64,000 nucleotides of DNA, taken from Mongoliimonas terrestris (lineage in GTDB: Bacteria; Pseudomonadota; Alphaproteobacteria; Rhizobiales; Pleomorphomonadaceae). The notes under the pieces were generated by a model that saw only the letters and a list, made by a program, of their open reading frames with translations, had not been told where the DNA came from and did not search any database. The position numbers and the translations under genes are program-made. The number at the start of each line of letters is the position of its first letter. Within the stretch, counting starts at the first letter, position 1. The stretch lies in NCBI RefSeq assembly GCF_001927285.1, contig NZ_MSIG01000003.1, forward strand, positions 363,001 to 427,000, read 5' to 3'. Below, piece after piece: positions 17,593 through 25,749 of the stretch.

Positions 17593-19140
17593 GTGCCCGT
17601 CCTCCTTGCCGCCGCGCCCATCCTCCTCATCCTGATCACCATGACGGCGTTCCGCTGGACCGCCGCGTTCGCCGGCGGCGCCGCCCTTGCGGTCACGGTG
17701 CCGATCGCGCTCTTCGCCTTCGGCTATGGCGCGCCTGTAGCCGGGGAGGGCGGCCGGGCGGTGGCGCTCGCCGGCGCGTTCGCCGAGGCGGGGTTCGTCA
17801 CCGCGACGGTCATCTGGATCATCTTCCCGGCCCTCTGCATCTACGAGGCGCAGGTGCGCGGCGGCGCCTTCGACACGCTTCGCGCCGCGCTCGCCCGCCT
17901 GTCGGACGATCCGCGCATCCTCGCCCTCCTGGTCGCCTGGTTCTTCGCCCTCTTCATGGAGGGGGTCGCCGGGTTCGGCACGCCGGTGGCGCTCGCCGCC
18001 CCGCTCCTCGTCACCCTCGGCTTCCAGCCGGTGGCGGCGGTGACGCTGGTGCTGATCGGCCACGCGGCCGGCGTGTCCTTCGGGGCGGTCGGAACCCCGG
18101 TGGTGCCGCTGGAGGCGGCCTCCGGACTCGATCCGGCCGCGATCGCCGCCGCCATGGGGCTGATGCACGGCCTCCTCGGCTGGATCCTGCTCGTCTTCGT
18201 GGTGCGGATCGCCGGCGCCGCCATGCCGGGCGCAAACCGGCGGCCGGTCATCGGCTGGGCGACGCTCGCGGCGGCCGCCTTCCTCGTCCCCTTCCTCGCC
18301 ATCGCGTGGTTCGTCGGCCCCGAACTGCCGACCGTCGCGGCGGCGCTCCTCGGCGGCCTCGCCTTCGCCGCGGCTGTCCGCTGGCGGTCGAGGCCGTCGA
18401 AGACCGCCGCCAACGCCGCCCCGTCCGGCGCTTCCCCGGCCGACGGCCCGCCGGCCGGCGTTCTCGTCCGCGCCGCCGCGCCCTATCTGGTGCTGCTCGT
18501 CCTCGTGCTTGCCACCCGTCTCGTGCCGGACCTTCAGGCGCTCACCCGGAGCGTGACCCTTTCCTGGACGATCGCCGACACCTTCCGCGGCACGGTGCAG
18601 CCCCTCCACCACCCCGGCACCCTGCTGTTCGCCGGCTTCCTCCTCGGCGGCCTCCTGCAGGGCCGGGGTGCCGGCGACCTCGCCGGGGCCGCGCGCGCGG
18701 CGGCTCTCCGCCTGCCGCTCGTGGTGCTGGCGCTCTTTGCCATGCTGGGCATCGCCCGGCTGATGATGCACGCCGGCATGGTGGACGCCCTCTCCTCCGC
18801 CGCCGCCGCCCATCTCGGACCGGCGTGGCCGCTGCTCGCGCCGCTGATCGGCATCCTCGGCACCTTCGTCACCGGGTCGTCGACGGCCTCGAACATCCTC
18901 TTCGCCGACTTCCAGGCCGCCACCGCCGCCGCCCTCGGCCTGCCGGTGCTCTGGATCATCGCCGCCCAGGGTTTCGGCTCGGCGGTCGGCAACATCGTCT
19001 GCCCGCACAACATCATCGCCGGCGCGGCGACCGTCGGCCTGAAGGGCGGGGAAGGGGAGGTGCTGAAGCGCACGCTCGTGGCCTGCGCGCTCTACGCGCT
19101 CGCCGGCGGCGTCCTGACCTTCGTGATCGTCAGCCTTTGA
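17593..19140 (+). CDS. L-lactate permease family transporter (LctP/LldP)
   Basis: A 515-residue polytopic membrane protein with about 12-13 hydrophobic segments. Family features include FFALFMEGVAGFGTPVALAA, the region around GFQPVAAVTLVLIGHAAGVS, and GTFVTGSSTASNILFADFQ near the C-terminus, all typical of lactate permease (COG1620). It imports L-lactate or a related hydroxy acid such as glycolate with protons. A GTG start at 17593 is used. It stands alone, without lactate dehydrogenase genes beside it, so the physiological substrate is open. Confidence 0.88.
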   Translation: MPVLLAAAPILLILITMTAFRWTAAFAGGAALAVTVPIALFAFGYGAPVAGEGGRAVALAGAFAEAGFVTATVIWIIFPALCIYEAQVRGGAFDTLRAALARLSDDPRILALLVAWFFALFMEGVAGFGTPVALAAPLLVTLGFQPVAAVTLVLIGHAAGVSFGAVGTPVVPLEAASGLDPAAIAAAMGLMHGLLGWILLVFVVRIAGAAMPGANRRPVIGWATLAAAAFLVPFLAIAWFVGPELPTVAAALLGGLAFAAAVRWRSRPSKTAANAAPSGASPADGPPAGVLVRAAAPYLVLLVLVLATRLVPDLQALTRSVTLSWTIADTFRGTVQPLHHPGTLLFAGFLLGGLLQGRGAGDLAGAARAAALRLPLVVLALFAMLGIARLMMHAGMVDALSSAAAAHLGPAWPLLAPLIGILGTFVTGSSTASNILFADFQAATAAALGLPVLWIIAAQGFGSAVGNIVCPHNIIAGAATVGLKGGEGEVLKRTLVACALYALAGGVLTFVIVSL

Positions 19141-19159
19141 TTCGCAGAGGCGCGGCCGG

Positions 19160-19336
19160 TCAGAGCCGGCGGCGGGCCCGCCGGACGGCCATGTTGACCC
19201 CCACGCCGATGATGGCGGCGACGATCAGCACGAAGAGGATCAGCGCCCCGACCGCGCCGAAGAGGGCGCCGAGGGTGTCCCAGAAGCCGATCTGGGCGAT
19301 CAGGATCACGATGAGGATGAAAAGAAGGATGGGCAT
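19160..19336 (-). CDS. Small membrane protein, 58 residues, unknown function
   Basis: A short open frame with start ATG and stop TGA encodes MPILLFILIVILIAQIGFWD, then a second hydrophobic helix (residues about 25-47) and a basic tail RRARRRL. Two transmembrane helices with a positively charged C-terminus and a clean hydrophobic pattern make coding likely. It sits between convergent and same-strand neighbours with 48 bases to the SDR gene start side. No family was recognised; its role is unknown. Confidence 0.6.
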   Translation of the reverse strand: MPILLFILIVILIAQIGFWDTLGALFGAVGALILFVLIVAAIIGVGVNMAVRRARRRL

Positions 19337-19384
19337 CGGTCGGCTCCGGATGTGAAGGATGAGGGAGGGAGGGGGCGGCCCGCG

Positions 19385-20395
19385 TCAGCGGCGCCGGCCG
19401 CTGCGGACCGCGGATGTCAGCGCGCCGACGAGGCCGCCGGCGATGACCGCGGCCCCCACCGCGCCGGCGATCCGCACCATCGCGGCGTCGAACCGCCAGG
19501 GCGCCGGCTTCACCTCGTCGCCGAACGGGCCGTCGGCGCCGTGGTCGCCAGGCACCGGCTCGAACAGGTTGTCGCGCCGGTCGGCTTGCCGCCGGCTGTC
19601 GATCTGGCCGTCCCAGGCGACGCTGCCGAGATAGCGGTCGAGGAGGCCCGGCATCACCATCTCGCCGACGATCGCCTGCGCGGTCGACCCGCCGACCCAG
19701 ATTTCGCGCGGCCCCGAGCGCGCGGCGTCATATACCGCGTCCGCCGCGTCCTCCGGCCGGAACACCGGCGCCACCGGCCGCGGCGCCGCGTCCATGTGGG
19801 TGCGCGCCCATTCGAACTGCGGCGTGTTCATCGCCGGCATGTGCACCATGGAGACGCGCACGGCGCTGCCGCCGTGGCTGAGCTCGCTCCGCACCCCCTC
19901 CACGAAGGCGCGGGTCGCCGCCTTGGCGGCGCAATAGGGCACCTGCAGCGGGATGGACCGGTAGGCGAGCGCCGATCCGATCGACACGATCGTGCCCCGG
20001 TTCACCGGCCGCATGTGGCGGAGCGCCGCCATCGTGCCGTGCACCTGCCCGAGATAGGTCACCTCGTGCACCCGACGGAACTCGGCCGGCGTCACGGTCT
20101 CCACCGGCCCGACAACGGTCGCCATGGCGCTGTTCACCCACACGTCGATCGCCCCGAAGGTCGCCCGCGCACGGTCCGCCGCGGCGAACACCGCCTCCGC
20201 GTCGGAGACGTCGGCCTGCAGCACCAGCGGCTCGCCGCCGAGCGCCCGCACATCGGCGGCCGCGCCCTCCAGCCCGTCCAAGCCGCGGGCGATCAGGCCC
20301 ACCCGCCAGCCGCTCCTTGCGAAGCGGCGGGCGATGGCGCGGCCGAGACCGGCGGAGGCGCCGGTGACGACGACGGCGGGCGGCATGTCGGGCAT
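19385..20395 (-). CDS. Short-chain dehydrogenase/reductase with C-terminal membrane anchor
   Basis: A 336-residue protein. The SDR core has the nucleotide motif TGASAGLGRA (residues 11-20), NSAMATVVGP where NNAG is usual, the catalytic Ser-Tyr-Lys set (SIGSALAYRS, YCAAK), and then an extra C-terminal region of about 90 residues ending in a hydrophobic segment (RIAGAVGAAVIAGGLVGALT) and a basic tail. This is the layout of a membrane-attached SDR subgroup of unknown substrate. The start is uncertain: GTG at 20425, ATG at 20395 or ATG at 20386. It lies next to the GntR regulator but probably is not a hexuronate enzyme. Confidence 0.82.
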   Translation of the reverse strand: MPDMPPAVVVTGASAGLGRAIARRFARSGWRVGLIARGLDGLEGAAADVRALGGEPLVLQADVSDAEAVFAAADRARATFGAIDVWVNSAMATVVGPVETVTPAEFRRVHEVTYLGQVHGTMAALRHMRPVNRGTIVSIGSALAYRSIPLQVPYCAAKAATRAFVEGVRSELSHGGSAVRVSMVHMPAMNTPQFEWARTHMDAAPRPVAPVFRPEDAADAVYDAARSGPREIWVGGSTAQAIVGEMVMPGLLDRYLGSVAWDGQIDSRRQADRRDNLFEPVPGDHGADGPFGDEVKPAPWRFDAAMVRIAGAVGAAVIAGGLVGALTSAVRSGRRR

Positions 20396-20468
20396 GGGGA
20401 GCCGATCTTCGGTTCGAAGCAACACTGTCTTCGAAACGGCCGACGCGCCGGTCCTGTTCCGGCCCGGA

Positions 20469-21179
20469 TCAGTCCGCGAAAAAGGCCGGGTGGGCGGCGG
20501 CGAGGCGGGGGAGGGAGATCAGGATTTCGGAGAGGTGCCGCCGCATGGCCGCCTCCGCCTGGTCGGGGGCGCCGGCGCGCACGCCCGCCAGGATCTCCGC
20601 GTGCTGCTCGATCAGCGCCTCCAGCGGCGTCGCGTCGGGCAGCGACAGGAAGCGGACGCGGTCCATCTGCGCCTTCAGCCCCTCCAGCACCCGCCAGGCG
20701 TCGTCGCAGTCGGCCGCGTGGGCGAGCGTCTGGTGGAAGGACTCGTCGAGGGCGAGAAAGCCGCCGTGGTCGCCGGCCGCCGCCATGGCGCGCTGCCGCT
20801 CGATCAGACCGTCGAGCCCGGCAAGGCTCGCCGGCGCCGCCTCGACTGCGGCCTTGCGGACGATCGCCACCTCGATCGCCTCGCGGATGAAGCGGGCGTT
20901 CGCCACCTCCCGGCGCGAGATCATCCGCACGAAGGTGCCCCGCTGCGGCCGGATCTCCACCAGCCCCACCTCGGCGAGCTTGATGAAGGCCTCCCGCACC
21001 GGCTGGCGCGACACGCCCAGTTGGCGCCCCACGTCGGCCTCCGACAGCGGATTCCCCGGGCTGAAGCGCAGCTGGATGATGGCCTCCCGCACCACCTCGA
21101 ACACGCGCCCGCTGACGGTCGACCGCCGGGTCTGCGGGGGCGCGTCGTGGAGCGTGGAGAGTTGGAACGTGGTCGCCAT
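20469..21179 (-). CDS. GntR-family regulator, FadR/FCD subfamily
   Basis: A 236-residue regulator with an N-terminal winged helix (residues 22-86: REAIIQLRFSPGNPLSEADV, GVSRQPVREAFIKLAEVGLV, RGTFVRMI) and a C-terminal all-helical FCD ligand domain with metal-type residues (DESFHQTLAHA, HAEILAGV, MRRHL). It diverges from the TRAP transporter-uxuA operon and is very probably its repressor, responding to a hexuronate or its catabolite, as UxuR/ExuR-type GntR proteins do. The shared control region has repeated TACTA motifs. Confidence 0.88.
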   Translation of the reverse strand: MATTFQLSTLHDAPPQTRRSTVSGRVFEVVREAIIQLRFSPGNPLSEADVGRQLGVSRQPVREAFIKLAEVGLVEIRPQRGTFVRMISRREVANARFIREAIEVAIVRKAAVEAAPASLAGLDGLIERQRAMAAAGDHGGFLALDESFHQTLAHAADCDDAWRVLEGLKAQMDRVRFLSLPDATPLEALIEQHAEILAGVRAGAPDQAEAAMRRHLSEILISLPRLAAAHPAFFAD

Positions 21180-21180
21180 G

Positions 21181-21212
21181 TTGACAGTCCTATACTACCA
21201 TACTAGCGTATT
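21181..21212 (+). promoter_or_regulatory. Promoter and GntR operator of the TRAP-uxuA operon
   Basis: A TTGACA hexamer (21181-21186) lies directly beside the GntR start and is followed by TATACTACCATACTAG, containing two copies of ATACTA at 8-base spacing, and a possible -10 (TAGCGT at 21204, 17-base spacing). The repeats overlap the promoter spacer, the place where a repressor site is expected. Direction and binding protein are inferred from the divergent GntR gene. Confidence 0.5.
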
Positions 21213-21300
21213 GGGAAGCGGCGGGAGGAGTCAGCCGCACGGTCACGGGTCGCGTCAACCGCGTAATGACCCGTGGCGTCATCGCCTGGGGAGGAAAACC

Positions 21301-22275
21301 ATGAAACACCGGATCGTCTCGTCCTTGGTCGCGCTCGGACTCGCCATGACGGCGTCGCCGGCGCTCGCCGCCGACTACACCCTCAGCATCAACACCGCGC
21401 TCACCACCACCGACCCGCTCTACAAGGGCCTGGAGTCCTTCCAGGCACAGGTCGCCGAGCGGTCGAACGGCGCGCTGGAGATCAAGCTCTTCCCGAACTC
21501 CCAGCTCGGTGCCGACGAGGACGTGCTGGAACAGGCCCGCGCCGGCGCCCCGGTGGCCGTGGTCGTCGACGGCGGCCGTCTCGCCGTCTTCCAGAAGGAG
21601 TTCGGCGTCCTCGGCGCGCCCTACCTGGCGTCCGGCTACGACGGCATGCGCAAGATCGTCACCTCGCCGGTGTTCGAGACCTGGGTGAAGGCGCTCCACG
21701 ACAGCTCCGGCCATCAGGTCCTCTCCTTCAACTGGTGGCAGGGCGAGCGCCACCTGTGGACCAACACGCCCGTCGCCGGCCCGGCCGACCTCGCCGGCGT
21801 CCGCATGCGTACGCCCGGCGCGCCGGTCTGGGTGGAGACGGTCAGCGCCATGGGCGCCACGCCGACTCCCATGCCCTTCTCGGAAGTCTACTCCGGCCTG
21901 GAGCAGAAGGTCATCGACGCGGTGGAGGCTCAGCTTCCGGCCGGCCTCGGCGCCAAGCTCTCAGAGGTCACCAAGCACGTGACGAAGACCGGCCACATCA
22001 ACCTCATCACCGGCGTCGTCACCAGCGGCCCGTGGTTCGACAGCCTGCCGGCCGAGCTGCAGACGATCCTCCGCGAAGAGGCCCTGAAGGCCGGCGACGT
22101 GGCGTCCTACGGCACCCGCGACGCCCTTCAGCAGATCGAGGCGGATCTGGTGGCCGCCGGCATGACCGTCACCACGCCGGACCTGGAGCCCTTCAAGTCC
22201 GCCACCGCCGGCGTCTACGACAAGCTCGGCTATGGCGACCTGCGCGACGAGCTGCAGGCGATCGCCAGCCAGTGA
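21301..22275 (+). CDS. dctP: TRAP transporter substrate-binding protein (DctP family)
   Basis: A 324-residue periplasmic protein with a Sec signal (to about ALAA, residue 23). The family features are ALEIKLFPNSQLGADEDVLE and LAGVRMRTPGAPVWVETVSA, including the Arg that pins the ligand carboxylate, then GATPTPMPFSEVYSGLEQKV. It binds an organic acid for the DctQM permease. Since mannonate dehydratase follows in the same operon, the ligand is probably a hexuronate or hexonate. It is preceded by GGGGAGG. Confidence 0.9.
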   Translation: MKHRIVSSLVALGLAMTASPALAADYTLSINTALTTTDPLYKGLESFQAQVAERSNGALEIKLFPNSQLGADEDVLEQARAGAPVAVVVDGGRLAVFQKEFGVLGAPYLASGYDGMRKIVTSPVFETWVKALHDSSGHQVLSFNWWQGERHLWTNTPVAGPADLAGVRMRTPGAPVWVETVSAMGATPTPMPFSEVYSGLEQKVIDAVEAQLPAGLGAKLSEVTKHVTKTGHINLITGVVTSGPWFDSLPAELQTILREEALKAGDVASYGTRDALQQIEADLVAAGMTVTTPDLEPFKSATAGVYDKLGYGDLRDELQAIASQ

Positions 22276-22372
22276 AGCCGGCGGCGGAGCCGGGCCGCGC
22301 GTTCCATCCGCCCCTTCGCCGATCCACCCTCCGTCCAGGTCCGGCGCCACCCGGCGCCGATCCCGGACACCC

Positions 22373-22410
22373 GGACCCGCCGCCGCTCCGCCCCGACCGG
22401 CGGCGGGTCC
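22373..22410 (+). other. Stem-loop between dctP and dctQ
   Basis: GGACCCGCCGCCG pairs perfectly over 13 bp with CGGCGGCGGGTCC across a 12-base loop. No T-tract follows, so it is more likely an mRNA-stabilising or processing hairpin that keeps binding-protein expression above permease expression than a full terminator. Confidence 0.6.
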
Positions 22411-22447
22411 AACCAGCCGACCATCCATCCCGAAGGGGAGGTAACTC

Positions 22448-22966
22448 ATGCTCAAGCGGCTTTCGCTGCTGGAGGCAGGCGTCTGCGCGGTGCTGCTCGC
22501 GGCGATCACCGGCCTCGTGTTCGTCGCCGCCATCATGCGGTTCTTCGGCTACCCGCTGACCTGGTCGGTGGACCTTGCCCAGTTGCTCTTCATCTGGCTC
22601 TGCTTCTTCGGCGCCTCCCGCGCCATGCGCCAGAAGGCCCACCTCGGCATGGAGGTGATCGCCAAGCGCCTCGGCCACCGGCGCCAGTTCGCCGTGGAGA
22701 TGGTCTCGTCGGTCGTCGTCATCCTCTTCCTGCTGGTGCTTGCCGAGAAGGGCGTCGAGCTCACCCTCCTCAACCTGGAGCGCCAGTTCGGCGACAGCAC
22801 GCTCTCCTACGCCTGGGTCACCGTGGCGGTGCCGGTCGGCTCCCTGCTCATCGCCGGATCGCTGATCCACAACATGGTCCTCGCCTGGCGCCGCCGCGCC
22901 GAGGGGGCGCTCGTCTACACCCGCACCGCGATCGACCGCGACGCCGAGCCGGTGCTGGAGCTCTGA
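22448..22966 (+). CDS. dctQ: TRAP transporter small permease (DctQ family)
   Basis: A 172-residue protein with four transmembrane helices and the DctQ pattern (VFVAAIMRFFGYPLTWSVDL, LFIWLCFFGASRAMRQKAHL, then GSLLIAGSLIHN). It forms the membrane complex with DctM. GGGGAGG stands before the ATG, and its stop is one base before the dctM ATG, indicating coupled translation. Confidence 0.88.
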   Translation: MLKRLSLLEAGVCAVLLAAITGLVFVAAIMRFFGYPLTWSVDLAQLLFIWLCFFGASRAMRQKAHLGMEVIAKRLGHRRQFAVEMVSSVVVILFLLVLAEKGVELTLLNLERQFGDSTLSYAWVTVAVPVGSLLIAGSLIHNMVLAWRRRAEGALVYTRTAIDRDAEPVLEL

Positions 22967-22967
22967 C

Positions 22968-24245
22968 ATGCTGATCGCCATCGTGTTCGTCGTCCTCATG
23001 GCGATCGGCATGCCGGTCGCCTTCGCCACCGGCATCGCGGGCTTCGTCTTCTTCGTGTTCGAGGCGGGCATGCCCATGTCCATCGGCGTGCAGAAGATCG
23101 CCGCCATGAGCCAGAGCTTCCCGCTTCTGGCCGTGCCCTTCTTCGTGCTCGCCGGCCACCTGATGAACGAGAGCGGCATCACCGACCGCCTGCTCAAGGT
23201 GTCGCTGGTGGCGGTCGGCTGGATGTCCGGCGGGCTCGCCCAGGTGGCCATCGTGCTCTCCACCCTGATGGGCGGCGTGTCCGGCTCCGCCGTCGCCGAC
23301 GCCGCCATGGAGGCGCGCATCCTCGGCCCCACCATGATCGCCAAGGGCTACGGCAAGGGCTTCTCCGCCGCCGCCATCGCGGTCGGCTCGCTGATCACCG
23401 CCACCATCCCGCCCTCCATCGGCCTCATCCTCTACGGCTACGTGGGCAACGTCTCGATCGGCCGTCTCTTCCTCGCCGGCATCATCCCGGGCATCCTGAT
23501 GATGCTCGTCCTGATGCTCACCACCTACGTCATCGCCCGCCGGCGCGGCTACGTGGTCACCGACCAGCCGAAGCCGACCGCCGCCGCCCTCGGCGCCGCC
23601 GCCTGGAACGCCAAGTGGGCGCTGCTCTTCCCCGTGGCCCTGGTGCTGGCCATCCGCGGCGGCGTGTTCACACCCTCGGAGGTCGGCGCCTTCGCGGTGG
23701 TCTACGCCCTCGCGGTCGGCTTCCTCGCCCACCGGGAGCTGACCTTCGCGAAGGTCTGGACCAGCTTCGTGCAGGCGGCCACCGACGTCGGCCTCATCAT
23801 GCTCATCATCCTGATGAGCGGCATGATCGGCTTCGCGGTCATCTACATGCAGGTGCCGCAGAACCTCGCCACGTGGATGCTCACCGGCATCACCGACCCG
23901 AACATGATCGTGCTCGTCATCCTGGTCTTCCTCCTGATCGCCGGTCTGGCGCTGGAGAGCACCGTCATGGTGCTGCTGCTGACGCCGATCTTCGTGCCCA
24001 TCATCAAGACGATCGGCATGGACCCGGTCCACTTCGGCATCCTGATGATGAGCATCGTCACGCTCGGCGGCATGACCTGGCCGAGCGGCCCGGCCATGTT
24101 CGCCGTCTGCTCGCTGATGGACGTCAGCATCGAAGAGTACAGCATCGAATCCATCCCCTTCATCGCCGCCATCGTGGCGCTGATCACGGCCCTCCTGTTC
24201 CTGCCGGGACTGGTGCTGTGGCTGCCGAACCTTGCGTTCGGCTGA
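22968..24245 (+). CDS. dctM: TRAP transporter large permease (DctM family)
   Basis: A 425-residue, about 12-helix permease with conserved DctM segments: VPFFVLAGHLMNESGITDRL, TLMGGVSGSAVADAAMEARI, AAIAVGSLITATIPPSIGLI and IIPGILMMLVLML. It carries the sodium-coupled translocation. It is followed by mannonate dehydratase after 39 bases, so uptake and first catabolic step are linked. Confidence 0.9.
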   Translation: MLIAIVFVVLMAIGMPVAFATGIAGFVFFVFEAGMPMSIGVQKIAAMSQSFPLLAVPFFVLAGHLMNESGITDRLLKVSLVAVGWMSGGLAQVAIVLSTLMGGVSGSAVADAAMEARILGPTMIAKGYGKGFSAAAIAVGSLITATIPPSIGLILYGYVGNVSIGRLFLAGIIPGILMMLVLMLTTYVIARRRGYVVTDQPKPTAAALGAAAWNAKWALLFPVALVLAIRGGVFTPSEVGAFAVVYALAVGFLAHRELTFAKVWTSFVQAATDVGLIMLIILMSGMIGFAVIYMQVPQNLATWMLTGITDPNMIVLVILVFLLIAGLALESTVMVLLLTPIFVPIIKTIGMDPVHFGILMMSIVTLGGMTWPSGPAMFAVCSLMDVSIEEYSIESIPFIAAIVALITALLFLPGLVLWLPNLAFG

Positions 24246-24284
24246 CGGGATGCGGATCGAAACCGAGGATCAACGGGGGTTCAG

Positions 24285-25493
24285 ATGAGGCACACGTGGC
24301 GGTGGTTCGGACCGGTGGACAAGGTGTCCATCGCCGACGCGCGGCAGGCCGGCGCCGAGGGGATCGTGTCGGCGCTCCATCACGTGCCGACCGGCGCGGT
24401 GTGGACGCCGGAGGCGATCCGCCGCCGGCAGGCGGAGGTCGCCACCACGGCGGACGGCGCACCGAGCGGCCTTGCCTGGGAGGTGGTGGAGAGCCTGCCG
24501 GTGTCGGAGGCCATCAAGACCCAGACCGGCGACTGGCGCGCCCACCTCGACGCCTATCGCACGTCGCTTCGTCATCTGGCCGAGGCCGGCCTCACGGTGA
24601 TCTGCTACAACTTCATGCCGGTGCTCGACTGGACGCGCACGGACCTTGCCTGGCGGGTCGCCCACGGCGGCACCACCATGCGGTTCGACCTCGTCGACTT
24701 CGCCGTTTTCGACATCCACCTGCTCGCCCGCGCCGGCGCCGCGGAGGACTATCCGCCCGACCTCGTGGAGACCGCCGCCCGCCGCTTCAAAGCCATGAGC
24801 GACGCCGACCGGGCGCGGCTTTCCGGCAGCGTCAACGCCGGCCTGCCGGGCGCCGCCGAGACCGGCGGGCTCGACGGCCTCAGGGCCGAGCTCGCCCGCT
24901 ACGCGGAGATCGACGCGGATCGCCTCCGCCGCCATATGGTCGACTTCCTCGCCGAGGTGGTGCCCACGGCCGAGCGCCTCGGCCTTCGCCTCTGCTGCCA
25001 CCCGGACGATCCGCCGTTCCCCATCATGGGGCTGCCGCGCATCATGTCGACGGAGGCCGACTACCGGGCCGTTCTCGACGCGGTCCCGAGCCCGGCGCAC
25101 GGCGTCACCTTCTGCACCGGCTCGCTCGGCGCGCGTCCCGACAACGACCTCCTCGGCATGGTCCGCCGGCTCGGACCGCACATCCACTTCGCGCACCTGC
25201 GCACCGTGCGGCGCGAGGCCGAGACCGTGCCCTGCTCCTTCTTCGAGGACGAGCACCTGGAGGGCGACGGCCGCATGGTGGCGATCGTCGCGGCCCTCCT
25301 CGCCGAGGAGGCCCGAAGGCGAGCCGAGGGCCGGCTTGATGCCGTCATCCCCATGCGGCCCGACCACGGCCAGGACATCCTCGACGACCTCGCCCGCGGC
25401 GCCCAGCCCGGCTACCCCGCCATCGGCCGCCTGAAGGGCCTCGCGGAACTGCGCGGTGTGGAACGGGCGCTCACTGCGGGAGCCCTCGCCTGA
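24285..25493 (+). CDS. uxuA: Mannonate dehydratase
   Basis: A 402-residue TIM-barrel enzyme that dehydrates D-mannonate to 2-keto-3-deoxygluconate in glucuronate breakdown. It starts with the typical MRHTWRWFGP and VSIADARQAGAEGIVSALHH. Metal and catalytic positions are visible in ICYNFMPVLDWTRTDL, RLCCHPDDPPFPIMGLPRIM, GVTFCTGSLGARPDND, HFAHLRTV and PDHGQDIL. Length and start agree with the family. UxuB and UxuC are not in the window, so the rest of the pathway must lie elsewhere. Confidence 0.93.
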   Translation: MRHTWRWFGPVDKVSIADARQAGAEGIVSALHHVPTGAVWTPEAIRRRQAEVATTADGAPSGLAWEVVESLPVSEAIKTQTGDWRAHLDAYRTSLRHLAEAGLTVICYNFMPVLDWTRTDLAWRVAHGGTTMRFDLVDFAVFDIHLLARAGAAEDYPPDLVETAARRFKAMSDADRARLSGSVNAGLPGAAETGGLDGLRAELARYAEIDADRLRRHMVDFLAEVVPTAERLGLRLCCHPDDPPFPIMGLPRIMSTEADYRAVLDAVPSPAHGVTFCTGSLGARPDNDLLGMVRRLGPHIHFAHLRTVRREAETVPCSFFEDEHLEGDGRMVAIVAALLAEEARRRAEGRLDAVIPMRPDHGQDILDDLARGAQPGYPAIGRLKGLAELRGVERALTAGALA

Positions 25494-25550
25494 GGCGCAG
25501 GCGGTTCTTCTCCTCACGGGTCCAGCCAGGCATCTGAAGCTCCATCTGAT

Positions 25551-25697
25551 CCCTCCCCTCAGGGGAGGGTCCGGCCGGAGGCCGGGGGAGGGGTCGTCTT
25601 TTTCGATGGGATTGTGCGTTTCCTTTCCGCACTGCCAAGACGCAAGAAAAAGACAACCCCTTCCGGCCCTTCGGGCCACCTTCCCCTGAGGGGAAGG
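25551..25697. repeat. Inverted pair of intergenic palindromic repeats
   Basis: The first arm (about 25551-25604) starts CCCTCCCCTCAGGGGAGGG and ends in GTCTTTTTCG. Its reverse complement recurs at about 25640-25697 (AAGAAAAAGACAACCCC through CTTCCCCTGAGGGGAAG) with modest divergence. Each arm holds two internal palindromes, one around CTCAGGGG and one of the GGCC...GGCC type. This is the structure of REP/BIME-like dispersed intergenic elements. It fills most of the gap between the convergent uxuA and MocR genes and could also terminate both. Confidence 0.75.
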
Positions 25698-25749
25698 ATG
25701 AAGACCGCCGACCGGTCGCAGCGGAAAGAAGCCCCCTCCCTCCGAACCT

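Noticed and set aside
17476..19008. A 510-codon minus-strand frame opposite the lactate permease gene
   Set aside because: Low-complexity charged translation; the plus strand has the conserved permease motifs.
19385..20395. Fructuronate reductase (UxuB) for the SDR gene
   Set aside because: UxuB belongs to the long polyol dehydrogenase family. This protein is a classical SDR with YxxxK and a membrane anchor.
20124..21206. A 360-codon plus-strand frame across the GntR gene
   Set aside because: It is opposite a well-defined regulator and has no domain, so it was taken as a shadow.
25551..25697. CRISPR array or insertion-sequence ends
   Set aside because: Only two inverted copies, no regular spacers and no transposase gene; it fits REP-like intergenic repeats.
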